The notes: a model not told the origin generated them from the letters alone. A DNA stretch of 64,000 nucleotides from Ciceribacter sp. L1K22 (GCF_017599385.1 NZ_JAGFPK010000001.1:1813521-1877520); one strand, 5' to 3'. Numbered from the stretch's first letter, positions 51,382 to 60,969 are shown. Program-made: numbers and translations.

Positions 51382-52422
51382 ATGACGACGATCTACGATG
51401 TCGCGGATGCCGCCGGCGTATCGCCGAAAACGGTCTCGCGCGTTCTGAACGGCGACGGTCCGGTCAACGAGAAGACGCGGGCGCTCGTCACCGAAACCAT
51501 CCGCCGCCTCAATTACGTCCCGTCCCAGGCGGCGCGTATGATGCGGCTGCAGAAGTCCGGTGTCGTCGGCGTCATCACCGGCGCCATCAGTGGTGACGCG
51601 ACCGATATCGCCGGTGGCCTTCCCGAGCTCTACATCCTGCAGGGTGTCCAGCGCGTGCTGTCCGGCAACGGTCGCATCGCCATGATCGCAGACAGCGGCG
51701 ACGACGAGGACCGTGTTCCCGCGCTGATGCGCAGCTTCTCCGAACGCCGCGTGGAAGGCCTGATCGTCATCTCCGGCCACCACCGGCAGGTCTCGCTGGC
51801 AGACGCGCCGGCCGGTATTCCGATCGTGCTGGCGAATTGTTTCGACGGTGATGACACGCCAGCCGTGGTGCCGGACGACGAGGCCGGCCAGCGCGAGGCC
51901 GTGCAGGGCCTGATCGACCGCGGTCACCGCCGCATCGCCTTCCTCACTTTGCCGGGGGGTTCGCTGGCCGCACGGCTGCGTTTGGATGGCTATCGCGCGG
52001 CGCTGGCGGCGGCCGGCCTGCCGTTCGATCCGCGCCTCGTGCTGGCCGCGCCCGATGCCGCCGCCGGCGACGACGCACTTCGTGCGGCGCTCGACCGCCT
52101 GCTCTCCGGCGACGCGCCGCCCACGGCGCTCTGCTGCGGCAACGATCATCTGGCCATGCGGGTCGGCGGGCTGCTCCAGAAACGGGGCAGGCGCATCCCG
52201 GAGGATCTCTCTATGCTCGGCTTCGACGATCACCGCCTCATCACCGAACATCTCCATCCACGGCTTGCGAGCGTGGAACTGCCCTATGCCGCGATTGGGA
52301 AGCGGGCCGCCGAACGGCTGCTCGAGAGGATCGCGGACGTTGGGATCGCCGGGTCCGCTGCCGCCGTCGAGCGGCTCGCCGGGCCCGTCCATTGGCGGGA
52401 GTCCGTCAGAACCTTGAAGTGA
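51382..52422 (+). CDS. LacI family transcriptional regulator
   Basis: 346 residues. The N-terminal helix-turn-helix reads TIYDVADAAGVSPKTVSRVLNG, followed by the hinge helix around YVPSQAARMMR and a periplasmic-binding-protein-like sugar domain. Start ATG at 51382 (MTTIYDVADAAG) with GGAGG a short way upstream; seven earlier codons are open. It is the first gene of the operon with the sugar importer, whose SBP starts 39 bases later, and the palindrome at 51291 is its likely operator. The ligand cannot be told; it should be the transported sugar or a product of it. Confidence 0.9.
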   Translation: MTTIYDVADAAGVSPKTVSRVLNGDGPVNEKTRALVTETIRRLNYVPSQAARMMRLQKSGVVGVITGAISGDATDIAGGLPELYILQGVQRVLSGNGRIAMIADSGDDEDRVPALMRSFSERRVEGLIVISGHHRQVSLADAPAGIPIVLANCFDGDDTPAVVPDDEAGQREAVQGLIDRGHRRIAFLTLPGGSLAARLRLDGYRAALAAAGLPFDPRLVLAAPDAAAGDDALRAALDRLLSGDAPPTALCCGNDHLAMRVGGLLQKRGRRIPEDLSMLGFDDHRLITEHLHPRLASVELPYAAIGKRAAERLLERIADVGIAGSAAAVERLAGPVHWRESVRTLK

Positions 52423-52461
52423 ACGCCGCCCGGGGAGGGCGGACAACAGGGAGGTTACGAT

Positions 52462-53733
52462 ATGAAGAAACCAGCTATGTTCGCGGGATTGACCCTGGCG
52501 GCCGCGCTCGCCGCCGGATCGGCCCTTGCCGCCACCGATCTCAGCCTCTGGTACCACGGTGCCGGCAACCAGGTGGAGCGCGAGATCCTCGTTGGCATCA
52601 TCGAGGATTTCAACACCTCGCAGGACGAGTGGAACGTCGTGCTCGAAGAGTTCCCGCAGGCCGCGTACAACGATTCCGTCACCGCCGCGGCGCTTGCCGG
52701 CAACCTGCCCGACATCCTCGACATGGACGGCCCGGTCATGCCCAACTGGGCCTGGTCCGGCTATCTCCAGCCGCTCAAGCTGCCGGAAGAGAGGGTCGCC
52801 AACTTCCTGCCCGGCGCCATCGGCAAGTGGCAGGGCGAACTCTATTCCGTCGGCCTCTGGGACGCCGCCGTTGCCGTCTTTGCCCGCAAGTCGGTGCTGG
52901 AGGAAAACAACATCCGCATCCCCACGCTCGAAAAGCCCTGGTCAGGCGAGGAGTTCACCGAGGCGCTGAAGACGCTGAAGGCGACCGGCAAATACGATTA
53001 TCCGCTCGACCTCGGAATGTCGGACAAGTCCGAATGGTACCCCTATGCCTTCAGTCCCTTCCTCCAGAGCTTCGGCGGCGATCTCATCAATCGCGACACC
53101 TATCTGACGGCCGAAGGTGCGCTGAACGGAGAGAAGGCTATCGCCTTCGGCGAATGGTGGCAGTCGCTCTTCGAGGATGAGCTTGCTCCCGGCACCTCGC
53201 AGTCGCCCTCCGACCATGAAACCGGCTTTCTCGACGGCAAATATGCCATGCAGTGGATGGGCAACTGGGTCGCGGTGAAGGCGCTCGAAAAATACGGCGA
53301 CGATCTGCTCTTCCTGCCCGCCCCCGATTTCGGCAATGGTCCGAAGATCGGCGCGGGCTCCTGGCAGTTCGGCATCTCGGCGAAGAGCCAAAATCCTGAG
53401 GGCGCCGCCGCCTTCATCGAATTCGCCATCCAGGACAAGTACCTGGCCGAATTCTCCGACGCCATCGGCCTCGTCCCGGCGACCTCGACTGCGGCCCAGA
53501 TGACCGAGAATTACAAGGACGGCGGTCCGCTCGCCGTCTTCTTCGGTCTCTCGGACAAGCAGGGCACGCTGCGACCGGAAACGCCGGCCTACGCGGTCAT
53601 CTCGCCGACCTTCCAGAAGGCGCTGACCGATATCGCAGATGGAGCCGACGTTGCCGATACGCTCGATGCGGCGACCGATACGATCGACGACAATATCGAA
53701 AAGAATGGCGGCTACGGCTTCGAGCAGAACTGA
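52462..53733 (+). CDS. ABC sugar transporter substrate-binding protein
   Basis: 423 residues. A signal peptide (MKKPAMFAGLTLAAALAAGS, cut near ALAA, residue 23) precedes a family 1 extracellular solute-binding fold. The WYHGAGNQVEREILVGIIEDF opening, PDILDMDGPVMPNWA, and GSWQFGISAKSQNPEGAAAFIEF are typical of oligosaccharide or glycoside binders. It is periplasmic and passes sugar to the two permeases that follow. A GGGAGGTTACG site precedes the ATG. The sugar cannot be named. Confidence 0.9.
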   Translation: MKKPAMFAGLTLAAALAAGSALAATDLSLWYHGAGNQVEREILVGIIEDFNTSQDEWNVVLEEFPQAAYNDSVTAAALAGNLPDILDMDGPVMPNWAWSGYLQPLKLPEERVANFLPGAIGKWQGELYSVGLWDAAVAVFARKSVLEENNIRIPTLEKPWSGEEFTEALKTLKATGKYDYPLDLGMSDKSEWYPYAFSPFLQSFGGDLINRDTYLTAEGALNGEKAIAFGEWWQSLFEDELAPGTSQSPSDHETGFLDGKYAMQWMGNWVAVKALEKYGDDLLFLPAPDFGNGPKIGAGSWQFGISAKSQNPEGAAAFIEFAIQDKYLAEFSDAIGLVPATSTAAQMTENYKDGGPLAVFFGLSDKQGTLRPETPAYAVISPTFQKALTDIADGADVADTLDAATDTIDDNIEKNGGYGFEQN

Positions 53734-53793
53734 GACCGGTGCGGCCCGGCTTGATCGGGCCGCACATCCCCCGCGTCAGGAGAGGTTTGAGCG

Positions 53794-54882
53794 ATGGCTG
53801 GCAGAAACGCCACTCCCGAATTGCACCGGCATCATCTGGCCGGCTGGCTGATGGCGGCACCGGCGATCGTGCTGATCCTTGCCTTCCTGGTGACGCCTTT
53901 CTTCCTGGGCATGGGCCTGTCTTTTACGAACCAGCGGCTCGTCTCGCCCAACCCGCCGTCCTACATCGGCACGAAGAATTTCACAGACCTTCTCGGCATG
54001 GGAATTCTGGTGCTGGAACCCGAGCACGATGATCAGGGAGAGATCGTCAGGGACGATGACGGCGAGCCGGAATATCCGCGCATCCGCAGCTTCACGCGCA
54101 ACAACCCGGATTATCCGCAGTATGATGGCATGCGGGAATACACGTCCTTTTCCTGGGGTGACGACCGCATCGTCATTCTTGCGAGCGACATCGTCTTCCT
54201 GAAGGCGATCGTCAACACGATCTGTTTCGTGGCCGTCGTCGCACCACTGCAGGGCGGACTGGCGCTCGGTCTGGCGCTTCTCGTCAATCAGCGCCTGCCG
54301 GGCATCAACATCTTCCGTGCCATCTATTTCATGCCCGTGGTGCTGTCGATCGTCGTGGTCGCGCTGCTCTGGCGCTTCATCTATGCCGGCGACAACGGGC
54401 TATTGAACGCCTTGCTCGGTTTCCTGAGCTTCGGCCTGTTCCAGCCGATCGACTGGCTCGGGAGAACCGACACCGCGCTCTGGGCGATCCTCGTGATGTC
54501 CGTCTGGCAGGGCGTCGGCTTCCATATGGTCATCTGGCTCTCCGGCCTGCAGACCATCCCGGAATCGCTTTACGAGGCAGCCGATCTGGAAGGGGCGACC
54601 AGCCTGCAGAAGTTCCGCTACATCACCTGGCCGATGCTGCGCAACACGGCGATCCTGGTGCTGATCGTCATCACCATGAACGGCTTTGCGCTCTTCGCCC
54701 AGATCGACGTGATGACCAGCGGCGGACCGCTCGATTCCACCCAGTCTCTCGTCTACCAGGCGGTCCAGCACGGCTATGTCAGACAGGATATCGGCAGCGG
54801 CTCGGCCATCTCGGTCATCCTGTTCTTGATCGTCTTCACGATCTCCATGACCCAACGCTATCTCACACGGGAGCGACGCTGA
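53794..54882 (+). CDS. ABC sugar transporter permease (MalF-type)
   Basis: 362 residues, longer than usual for this group because a charged segment of about 60 residues (EPEHDDQGEIVRDDDGEPEYPRIRS and what follows, residues about 70-130) lies between the first and second transmembrane segments, probably in the periplasm. The EAA loop that contacts the ATPase is YEAADLEGATSLQKFRYITWP. The last base of its stop overlaps the start of the next gene. A gap of 60 bases separates it from the SBP gene. Confidence 0.9.
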   Translation: MAGRNATPELHRHHLAGWLMAAPAIVLILAFLVTPFFLGMGLSFTNQRLVSPNPPSYIGTKNFTDLLGMGILVLEPEHDDQGEIVRDDDGEPEYPRIRSFTRNNPDYPQYDGMREYTSFSWGDDRIVILASDIVFLKAIVNTICFVAVVAPLQGGLALGLALLVNQRLPGINIFRAIYFMPVVLSIVVVALLWRFIYAGDNGLLNALLGFLSFGLFQPIDWLGRTDTALWAILVMSVWQGVGFHMVIWLSGLQTIPESLYEAADLEGATSLQKFRYITWPMLRNTAILVLIVITMNGFALFAQIDVMTSGGPLDSTQSLVYQAVQHGYVRQDIGSGSAISVILFLIVFTISMTQRYLTRERR

Positions 54883-55763
54883 TGGCCCAGGCCGGCACGA
54901 AACGAAGCGTCTGGAGCCTTGTGTGGCGCTATGCCGTCCTGATCTTGATCGCGCTCATCTTCATCTTCCCGCTGGTCTTCATGGTCATGTCGTCCCTGAA
55001 GCCGGATGCCCAGCTGTTGCGCGATACCGCCTCGATCCGCGCCTTCCTGCCGGTCGGCGACATCTCGCTCGACAATTACTTCGCCGCCTTCCGCCGCGCG
55101 CCGATCGGGCTCTTCGTCTTCAATTCGGTGCTGGTGACGGGGCTGACGGTCGCAAGCGCTCTGCTCGTCGGCTCGCTTGCCGCCTTCGCCTTCACCTTCC
55201 TCAACTGGCACGGCCGCGACGTCATCTTCACGATGATCCTCGCTACGCTGATTTTGCCGTTCGAGACCATTGCCATCCCGCTGCTGCTCGAGGTCAACAC
55301 CCTGCCGTGGATGACCTTCGATGGCCCCGTCACCGGCTGGCTCAACTCCTACCACGTGCAGATCATCCCCTGGATCGGCGACGGCCTGACGATCTTTCTC
55401 TTCGTCCAGTATTTCAAGGATTTGCCGAAGGAACTGATCGACGCCGCCCGCATTGATGGCGCCAGCTGGCTGCAGATCTACTGGAAGGTAATCATGCCGA
55501 TCTCCGGCCCCGTCATCGCCACCGCTGCGATCCTGAAATTCCTCATCATGTACAGCCAGCAATATCTCTGGCCGCTGCTCGTCACGCAGTCGGAGGACTA
55601 TCGCCCGGTCATGGTCGGACTTCAGTATTTCTTCCAGCTCAACACCGCCTGGGGAGAGGTGATGGCCTACCTGTCGATCATCACGGTGCCGGTGCTGGTC
55701 TTCTACCTCTTCCTCCAGCGCGCCTTCATCTCCAGCATCGCCGCCACGGGGCTGAAGGGGTAG
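54882..55763 (+). CDS. ABC sugar transporter permease (MalG-type)
   Basis: 293 residues with six transmembrane segments. The EAA loop is IDAARIDGASWLQIYWKVIMP. It forms the heterodimeric membrane channel with the preceding permease. Its ATG overlaps the stop of that gene. No ATP-binding subunit or glycosidase gene follows; the operon stops here and the next gene is on the other strand, so the ATPase must come from another locus. Confidence 0.9.
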   Translation: MAQAGTKRSVWSLVWRYAVLILIALIFIFPLVFMVMSSLKPDAQLLRDTASIRAFLPVGDISLDNYFAAFRRAPIGLFVFNSVLVTGLTVASALLVGSLAAFAFTFLNWHGRDVIFTMILATLILPFETIAIPLLLEVNTLPWMTFDGPVTGWLNSYHVQIIPWIGDGLTIFLFVQYFKDLPKELIDAARIDGASWLQIYWKVIMPISGPVIATAAILKFLIMYSQQYLWPLLVTQSEDYRPVMVGLQYFFQLNTAWGEVMAYLSIITVPVLVFYLFLQRAFISSIAATGLKG

Positions 55764-55804
55764 ATGAGGAGAGTTGCCGGCACGCGTGGTCCTCGGGCGG
55801 CGGT

Positions 55805-56158
55805 TCAGGTCGGCCGCTGCAGGCTCTTGTAGACCTCGTCCAGCGCCTTCATCCGCTCGTCATAGGCCGTGCGGATGCAGGCGGCGTCGCTGCCGCAGGC
55901 CTGCCGGCGCGACAGCCACTCGACCTGGTCGTCCTGCAGTGTTCCACGCGAGCCCATGGCGAGCAGGCCGCTCAGCAGCTCGAACGTCGTCACCATCTTC
56001 ACGTCCGCGTCGTTGAGTGCGCGGTCTTCGCAGATCACCTGTTCGTCCGCCGCGAGGTCCGCCTTGCCGCAGTCGAAGCTCGCGGCCGGTGCCGTCGTGG
56101 CAGCGGCAAGCAGGGCGGTGGCGGCGAGGAGGGGGAGCTTGAAGGGGACGATGGTCAT
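55805..56158 (-). CDS. LprI-like lysozyme inhibitor domain protein
   Basis: 117 residues. A signal peptide (MTIVPFKLPLLAATALLAAA, cut near residue 24) is followed by the LprI N-terminal fold: SFDCGKADLAADEQVICEDRALNDADVKM, then QVEWLSRRQACGSDAACIRTAYDERMKAL. Four cysteines are conserved and should form two disulfides. Such proteins in mycobacteria inhibit lysozyme; a wider role as periplasmic small proteins is likely. A GGAAGGAAC site precedes the ATG at 56158; 120 upstream codons are open but unlike coding sequence. It faces the ABC operon. Confidence 0.8.
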   Translation of the reverse strand: MTIVPFKLPLLAATALLAAATTAPAASFDCGKADLAADEQVICEDRALNDADVKMVTTFELLSGLLAMGSRGTLQDDQVEWLSRRQACGSDAACIRTAYDERMKALDEVYKSLQRPT

Positions 56159-56298
56159 GCAGGTTCCTTCCGGATATCTCAATCGCTGAGGCAACGTTTC
56201 GCCGTCTCCTTCGTTCCTGATCTGCGCGGACGGCTCACAATGCGGTGAAGCCGATCTGCCGCCTTCTGCCTGCCACAGAGTGATTTGACGGTGCATGC

Positions 56299-57321
56299 AT
56301 GAAAAGAAGAACCTTCGTCTCCCTCCTCGTCGGCATGCCGCTCGCCAGCCTGCCCCTTGCAACGCCCGCCTTTTCCCAGACGACCGCCGTCCGGAGTCGG
56401 ATCGACAATCTGCTACAGAGAGCCGCCGACTTCGAAACTCTGGAGGCGGTGATCGTGACGCGCGACGGGGAGGGGGTAGGCGAGCGCGCCTATCGCGGCA
56501 ACAGCCTCGACGGCTCAACCAACATCAAGTCCGCCTCCAAATCCATCGTCTCGTGCCTCGTCGGCATCGCTATCGACAAGGGCCTGCTGACAGGCGTCGG
56601 TCAGCCGATCGAGACCGTGCTCCGTTCGGAGTTTCCCGAAAATCCCGATCCGCGCCTGTCGGAAATCACCATCGGCAATCTTCTTTCCATGCAGTCCGGC
56701 CTGGAGCGTATGTCCGGTCCCAATTACGGCCGCTGGGTCGCGAGCCGCAACTGGGTCCGTACGGCACTCGCCGCGGATTTCGTCGACGATCCGGGCGGCG
56801 GTATGCTCTATTCCACCGCCTCCACCCATCTGCTGTCAGTGATCCTCACCAAGGTGGGCAAGCAGCCGACATTGCAACTCGCCCGCGACTGGCTCGGGCC
56901 GCTCGACGGGTTCCGCATCGGGTCGTGGGACCGCGATCCGCAGGGCTATTATCTCGGCGGCAACCAGATGGCCATGACGCCGCGTTCGCTGCATGCGTTC
57001 GGCGAACTCTACCGGCGCCGCGGCGTGACTGGGGATGGAACCCGCCTCGTGTCCGAAGCCTGGATCGACGAAAGCTGGACGCAGCGCACCAAGTCCGTCT
57101 TCAACGGCGATGGCTACGGCTACGGCTGGTTCCTGAAGGAGATGGCCGGCGAGCAGGTCAGTTATGCCTGGGGTTATGGTGGCCAGATGCTTTATATCGT
57201 CCCGAGGCTAGCGCTTACCGTCACCATGACCTCGAACGAACTGGCGCCGTCGGCCCGAACCGGCTACCGCGACCGGCTGCATGGCCTCTTGGGTGACATC
57301 ATCCTCGCCACCGCAATCTGA
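56299..57321 (+). CDS. Serine hydrolase, beta-lactamase class C-like
   Basis: 340 residues. A signal peptide (MKRRTFVSLLVGMPLASLPL, cut near residue 27, with two arginines but no full twin-arginine motif) precedes a penicillin-binding-like hydrolase fold. The nucleophile is in KSASKSIVSC (S-x-x-K, Ser78 and Lys81). The second motif reads YST (in GMLYSTASTH) in place of YxN, and GYGG lies in the position of the KTG box. So a beta-lactamase activity is uncertain; an esterase or peptidase role is as likely. It is alone, 141 bases after the divergent LprI-like gene. Confidence 0.8.
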   Translation: MKRRTFVSLLVGMPLASLPLATPAFSQTTAVRSRIDNLLQRAADFETLEAVIVTRDGEGVGERAYRGNSLDGSTNIKSASKSIVSCLVGIAIDKGLLTGVGQPIETVLRSEFPENPDPRLSEITIGNLLSMQSGLERMSGPNYGRWVASRNWVRTALAADFVDDPGGGMLYSTASTHLLSVILTKVGKQPTLQLARDWLGPLDGFRIGSWDRDPQGYYLGGNQMAMTPRSLHAFGELYRRRGVTGDGTRLVSEAWIDESWTQRTKSVFNGDGYGYGWFLKEMAGEQVSYAWGYGGQMLYIVPRLALTVTMTSNELAPSARTGYRDRLHGLLGDIILATAI

Positions 57322-57440
57322 CAGTGTTGAACCCCGATCTTGTTGAAGAATGGCGGTAATCCCACATTTGCCGCGTTTGGTCGGTTTTGCTTTTGCCGTT
57401 TAGCTTCTAGAACATTGACGTCTATGAAAGGTGCTTTCCC

Positions 57441-58838
57441 ATGCGTCGTCTGAAGATTGTCGCTGCGGTTCTGGCCGCATGCTTCCTGATCCCGCCCGTT
57501 GCCGGCGCGCAGGAAAAGGCGGTGCCGCGTTCGCAGGCCGAAATCCAGCTCTCGTTTTCGCCGCTGGTCCAGCAGACCCATGGCTCGGTCGTCAACGTCT
57601 ATGCCGAGCGCGTGGTTGAGCGCCGGGCCTCGCCATTCGCCGGCGACCCCTTCTTCGAGCAGTTCTTCGGCCAGCGCTTTCCGAACCGCACGGAGAAGCA
57701 GCGCTCGCTCGGCTCCGGCGTGATCGTCGAGGACAACGGCACGATCGTCACCAACAACCACGTGATCGATGGCGCCGACGAGATCAAGGTGGCGCTGTCG
57801 GATGGCCGCGAGTTTCCGGTGAGCGTGGTGCTGAAGGATGCGCGGCTCGATCTCGCCGTGCTGAAGATCGATGCCCGCGGCACCTTCCAGCCGATGAAGA
57901 TCGGCAATTCCGACACCGCCGCCGTCGGCGATCTGGTGCTGGCGATCGGCAATCCCTTCGGTGTCGGCCAGACCGTCACCAGCGGCATCGTCTCCGGTCT
58001 CGCCCGCAACCAGGTGACGGAAGGCGATTTCGGCTTCTTCATCCAGACCGACGCCTCGATCAATCCCGGTAATTCCGGCGGCGCGCTGATGAACATGAAT
58101 GGCGAACTGATCGGCATCAACACCGCGATCTTTTCGCGCGGCGGCGGCTCCAACGGCATCGGCTTTGCCATTCCCTCCAATCTCGTGAAGGTCTTCCTGG
58201 CCGCCGCCGATGCCGGCGCCAAGAGCTTCGAACGTCCCTATGTCGGCGCCTCCTTCGATCCTGTCACCTCCGATGTCGCCGAAGCTCTCGGTCTCGACCG
58301 GCCGCTCGGCGCGCTCGTCGTGCGAGTGGTGGAAGGCGGGCCGGCCGACAAGGCGGGCCTTAAGCCGGGGCAGGTGATCGTCAGCGTCAACGGCGTGCCG
58401 GTCGAGCATCCGGACGCGCTCGGCTATCGTCTGACCACTGCCGGCCTTGGCGTCGCCGCTGAACTCGGCGTGCTGGAGAACGGCAAGCCGAAGACGATCG
58501 AGCTGGCACTGGAAAGCGCACCCGAGACGGTGCCGCGCGACGAACGGGTCCTGCTCGGCCGCAGCCCGTTCGCAGGTGCACGTGTCGCCAATCTCTCGCC
58601 GAAGATGGCCTACGAGCTGCAGATGCCGACCGAGTCGACCGGTGTCGTCATCACCGGCTTCGAGGACGGCTCGACCGCCGAACGGCTCGGCTTCGCAAGG
58701 GGCGATATCGTCGTCGCCGTCAACGGCGTCAGCGTCGATTCCACTCGCCAGCTATCGGACATTGCCGCCTCCGATCCCGGTTTCTGGCGGGTCGAGCTCG
58801 AGCGCAACGGCCAGCGCATCAGGCAGATCTTCCGATGA
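57441..58838 (+). CDS. DegP/HtrA-type periplasmic serine protease
   Basis: 465 residues. Signal peptide (1-23, ending AGA), trypsin-like domain with the catalytic triad His107 (NNHVID), Asp137 (RLDLAVLKID) and Ser212 (NPGNSGGAL), then two PDZ domains (about 265-350 and 390-460). DegP proteins degrade or refold misfolded envelope proteins. The first PDZ shows VRVVEGGPADKAGLKPGQVIVSVNG and the second VITGFEDGSTAERLGFARGDIVVAVNG. The stop overlaps the rarA start by four bases, so the two are coupled. Confidence 0.92.
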   Translation: MRRLKIVAAVLAACFLIPPVAGAQEKAVPRSQAEIQLSFSPLVQQTHGSVVNVYAERVVERRASPFAGDPFFEQFFGQRFPNRTEKQRSLGSGVIVEDNGTIVTNNHVIDGADEIKVALSDGREFPVSVVLKDARLDLAVLKIDARGTFQPMKIGNSDTAAVGDLVLAIGNPFGVGQTVTSGIVSGLARNQVTEGDFGFFIQTDASINPGNSGGALMNMNGELIGINTAIFSRGGGSNGIGFAIPSNLVKVFLAAADAGAKSFERPYVGASFDPVTSDVAEALGLDRPLGALVVRVVEGGPADKAGLKPGQVIVSVNGVPVEHPDALGYRLTTAGLGVAAELGVLENGKPKTIELALESAPETVPRDERVLLGRSPFAGARVANLSPKMAYELQMPTESTGVVITGFEDGSTAERLGFARGDIVVAVNGVSVDSTRQLSDIAASDPGFWRVELERNGQRIRQIFR

Positions 58839-60148
58839 GCGACCTGTTCTCCGCGCATGTTCCTGACGATGTCGCAGCCCGCCGCCCTCTGGCGGATCGG
58901 CTGCGGCCGAAGACGCTCGCGGAGGTGACCGGCCAGGATCATCTGACCGGCGAGGATGGCGTCCTGCGCCGGATGATCGAGGCCGGGTCGCTCGGCTCGA
59001 TGATCTTCTGGGGCCCGCCCGGCACCGGAAAGACCACGGTCGCCCGGCTCTTGTCGGGCGAGGCGGGTCTCGCCTTCGAGCAGATCTCGGCGATCTTTTC
59101 CGGCGTCGCCGATCTGAAGAAGGTGTTCGAGGCGGCGCGGGCAAGGCGCATGGGCGGCCGGCAGACGCTGCTCTTCGTCGACGAGATCCATCGCTTTAAC
59201 CGCGCCCAACAGGACAGTTTCCTGCCCGTCATGGAAGACGGCACCGTCATCCTGGTCGGCGCCACGACCGAAAACCCGAGCTTCGAGCTCAACGCCGCTC
59301 TTCTGTCCCGCGCCAGGGTGCTCACCTTCAAGCCGCATGACGAGGAGAGCATCGGGACTCTTCTGAAGCGCGCCGAGGAGACCGAGGGCAAGCCGCTGCC
59401 GCTCGATGAGCAAGCACGGGCAAGCCTGATCCGCATGGCCGACGGCGATGGCCGCGCCTCGCTGACGCTGGCGGAGGAGGTCTGGCGTGCCGCCCGGGAC
59501 GGCGAGGTTTTCGATACCGAAGGCCTGACCCGCATCGTCCAGCGCCGGGCACCGGTTTACGACAAGGGCCAGGACGGCCATTACAATCTGATCTCAGCCT
59601 TGCACAAGGCGGTGCGCGGTTCCGATCCGGACGCAGCGCTCTATTATCTCTGCCGCATGTTCGATGCCGGCGAGGACCCGCTCTATCTTGGCCGGCGGCT
59701 GGTGCGCATGGCGGTCGAGGATATCGGCCTTGCCGATCCACAGGCGCTCGTCATCTGCAACGCAGCCAAGGACGCCTACGATTATCTCGGCTCGCCGGAG
59801 GGCGAACTCGCGCTGGCGGAGGCCTGCGTCTATCTCGCCACCGCGCCGAAATCGAACGGCGTCTATGTCGCCTACAAGGCGGCGATGCGGGCGGCCAAGG
59901 AGAACGGCTCGCTTTTGCCGCCCAAGCACATCCTCAACGCTCCCACCAAGTTGATGAAGGGCGAAGGCTACGGCGAGGGCTATCGCTACGACCACGACGA
60001 GCCGGATGCCTTCTCCGGCCAGAATTATTTTCCGGAGAAAATGGGTCGACAGGTCTTCTACGATCCGCCCGAACGCGGCTTCGAACGCGAGATCAGAAAG
60101 CGGCTCGACTGGTGGTCGAAGCTTCGCCGCGAGCGGGGCGAGCCGTAA
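58835..60148 (+). CDS. rarA: Replication-associated recombination protein A (MgsA/RarA)
   Basis: 437 residues of the AAA+ clamp-loader-like family. Walker A is GPPGTGKTT (60-68), Walker B LLFVDEIHR (112-120), and the sensor 1 region is ILVGATTENPSFELN. The C-terminal tetramerisation domain follows (HYNLISALHKAVRGSDPDAALYYL). RarA acts at stalled replication forks with SSB. The ATG overlaps the degP stop by four bases (ATGA). The frame starts at the conserved MSDLFSAH. Confidence 0.95.
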   Translation: MSDLFSAHVPDDVAARRPLADRLRPKTLAEVTGQDHLTGEDGVLRRMIEAGSLGSMIFWGPPGTGKTTVARLLSGEAGLAFEQISAIFSGVADLKKVFEAARARRMGGRQTLLFVDEIHRFNRAQQDSFLPVMEDGTVILVGATTENPSFELNAALLSRARVLTFKPHDEESIGTLLKRAEETEGKPLPLDEQARASLIRMADGDGRASLTLAEEVWRAARDGEVFDTEGLTRIVQRRAPVYDKGQDGHYNLISALHKAVRGSDPDAALYYLCRMFDAGEDPLYLGRRLVRMAVEDIGLADPQALVICNAAKDAYDYLGSPEGELALAEACVYLATAPKSNGVYVAYKAAMRAAKENGSLLPPKHILNAPTKLMKGEGYGEGYRYDHDEPDAFSGQNYFPEKMGRQVFYDPPERGFEREIRKRLDWWSKLRRERGEP

Positions 60149-60157
60149 GGGTTCCGG

Positions 60158-60463
60158 TCAGGACGCGCGCTTCTGCCCGGTCGGCGGAGCGACCATCTTC
60201 ACGGCCGATTCGGCCAGCCCGTGATGGCCTTCCATATCGACCACCAGATGCCAGTGCGCGAACTCCGGCACGACCATCTTGACCGGCGATTTCTTGGCGA
60301 CGCCGCCGAGATACTTGAAGTCGAGGCCTTCGCGGAACCGCTGGAAATTCGTCGCATTCATCAGCCGGACATTGTTCACCGCCGACAGCGAGATCTCGAG
60401 GATCGTGCCGGGGCGCTGCTCCTTCAAATCGTAGTGGGTGAAGCGAAAAGTCGGCTTGGGCAT
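60158..60463 (-). CDS. DUF1883 family protein
   Basis: 101 residues. The sequence MPKPTFRFTHYDLKEQRPGTILEISLSAVNNVRLMNATNFQRFREGLDF (in two parts by position, 1-20 and 21-50) and the FKYLGGVAKKSPVKM stretch match DUF1883, a small beta-rich family without assigned function, often found with TIR domain proteins elsewhere. Here it stands alone, converging on rarA with nine bases between stops. AHWHLVVDMEGHHGLAES near the end carries three histidines. No regulatory signal seen. Confidence 0.8.
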   Translation of the reverse strand: MPKPTFRFTHYDLKEQRPGTILEISLSAVNNVRLMNATNFQRFREGLDFKYLGGVAKKSPVKMVVPEFAHWHLVVDMEGHHGLAESAVKMVAPPTGQKRAS

Positions 60464-60652
60464 TCGCGGATGTGTTCCCGGTTCTGAAACCTTTGGGCGG
60501 AGAGATTAGAGGGCTGCCGGTTAAGGAATGGTTGGGAGCGTGGAAAAACCCGTGTCTCGCAATGGATCGAACGATGCGAAAAACGGGAACCTGCGCGGCC
60601 GGCGGGAGTTTGGACTGTCATGAAGGCAACCACCAGACAGGGAGGCATGCGA

Positions 60653-60910
60653 ATGAAAACCGAAACCTATATGAGCCTCTTCGTCGGCATGATGATCAAC
60701 GCCATGCTGTTCGGCGTCGGCGCCGTCGCCGTTCTGTCGATCCCGGCGCTCGAGCCGTACTGGAAATTCCTGATCCCGCTGGTCGTGGTGCTCGCCTACC
60801 TTCTGACCCATCCGATCGCCAGCCGCATCGCGCCGCATCTGAGGCTCCGCAACCGGCCGGACGGCCGCACCGCCGACATCCCCGGCACCTATGACGCCCG
60901 CCACCGCTGA
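60653..60910 (+). CDS. Small two-helix membrane protein
   Basis: 85 residues. Two hydrophobic segments (MSLFVGMMINAMLFGVGAVAVLS and WKFLIPLVVVLAYLLTHPI, the second after ALEPY) are followed by a basic cytoplasmic tail (IAPHLRLRNRPDGR). GGGAGG at 60640-60645 is seven bases from the ATG at 60653. I do not recognise a named family. It has its own terminator and is monocistronic, and the 189 bases before it hold nothing else. Confidence 0.7.
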   Translation: MKTETYMSLFVGMMINAMLFGVGAVAVLSIPALEPYWKFLIPLVVVLAYLLTHPIASRIAPHLRLRNRPDGRTADIPGTYDARHR

Positions 60911-60936
60911 ACCGATTTCCCTCCAACCTCCCGACT

Positions 60937-60969
60937 GCCCTGTTCGCCACCGCGGACAGGGCTTTTTTT
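60937..60969 (+). terminator. Intrinsic terminator after the small membrane protein
   Basis: GCCCTGTTCGC pairs with GCGGACAGGGC (one G-T pair) around CACC, followed by seven T residues. Confidence 0.9.
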
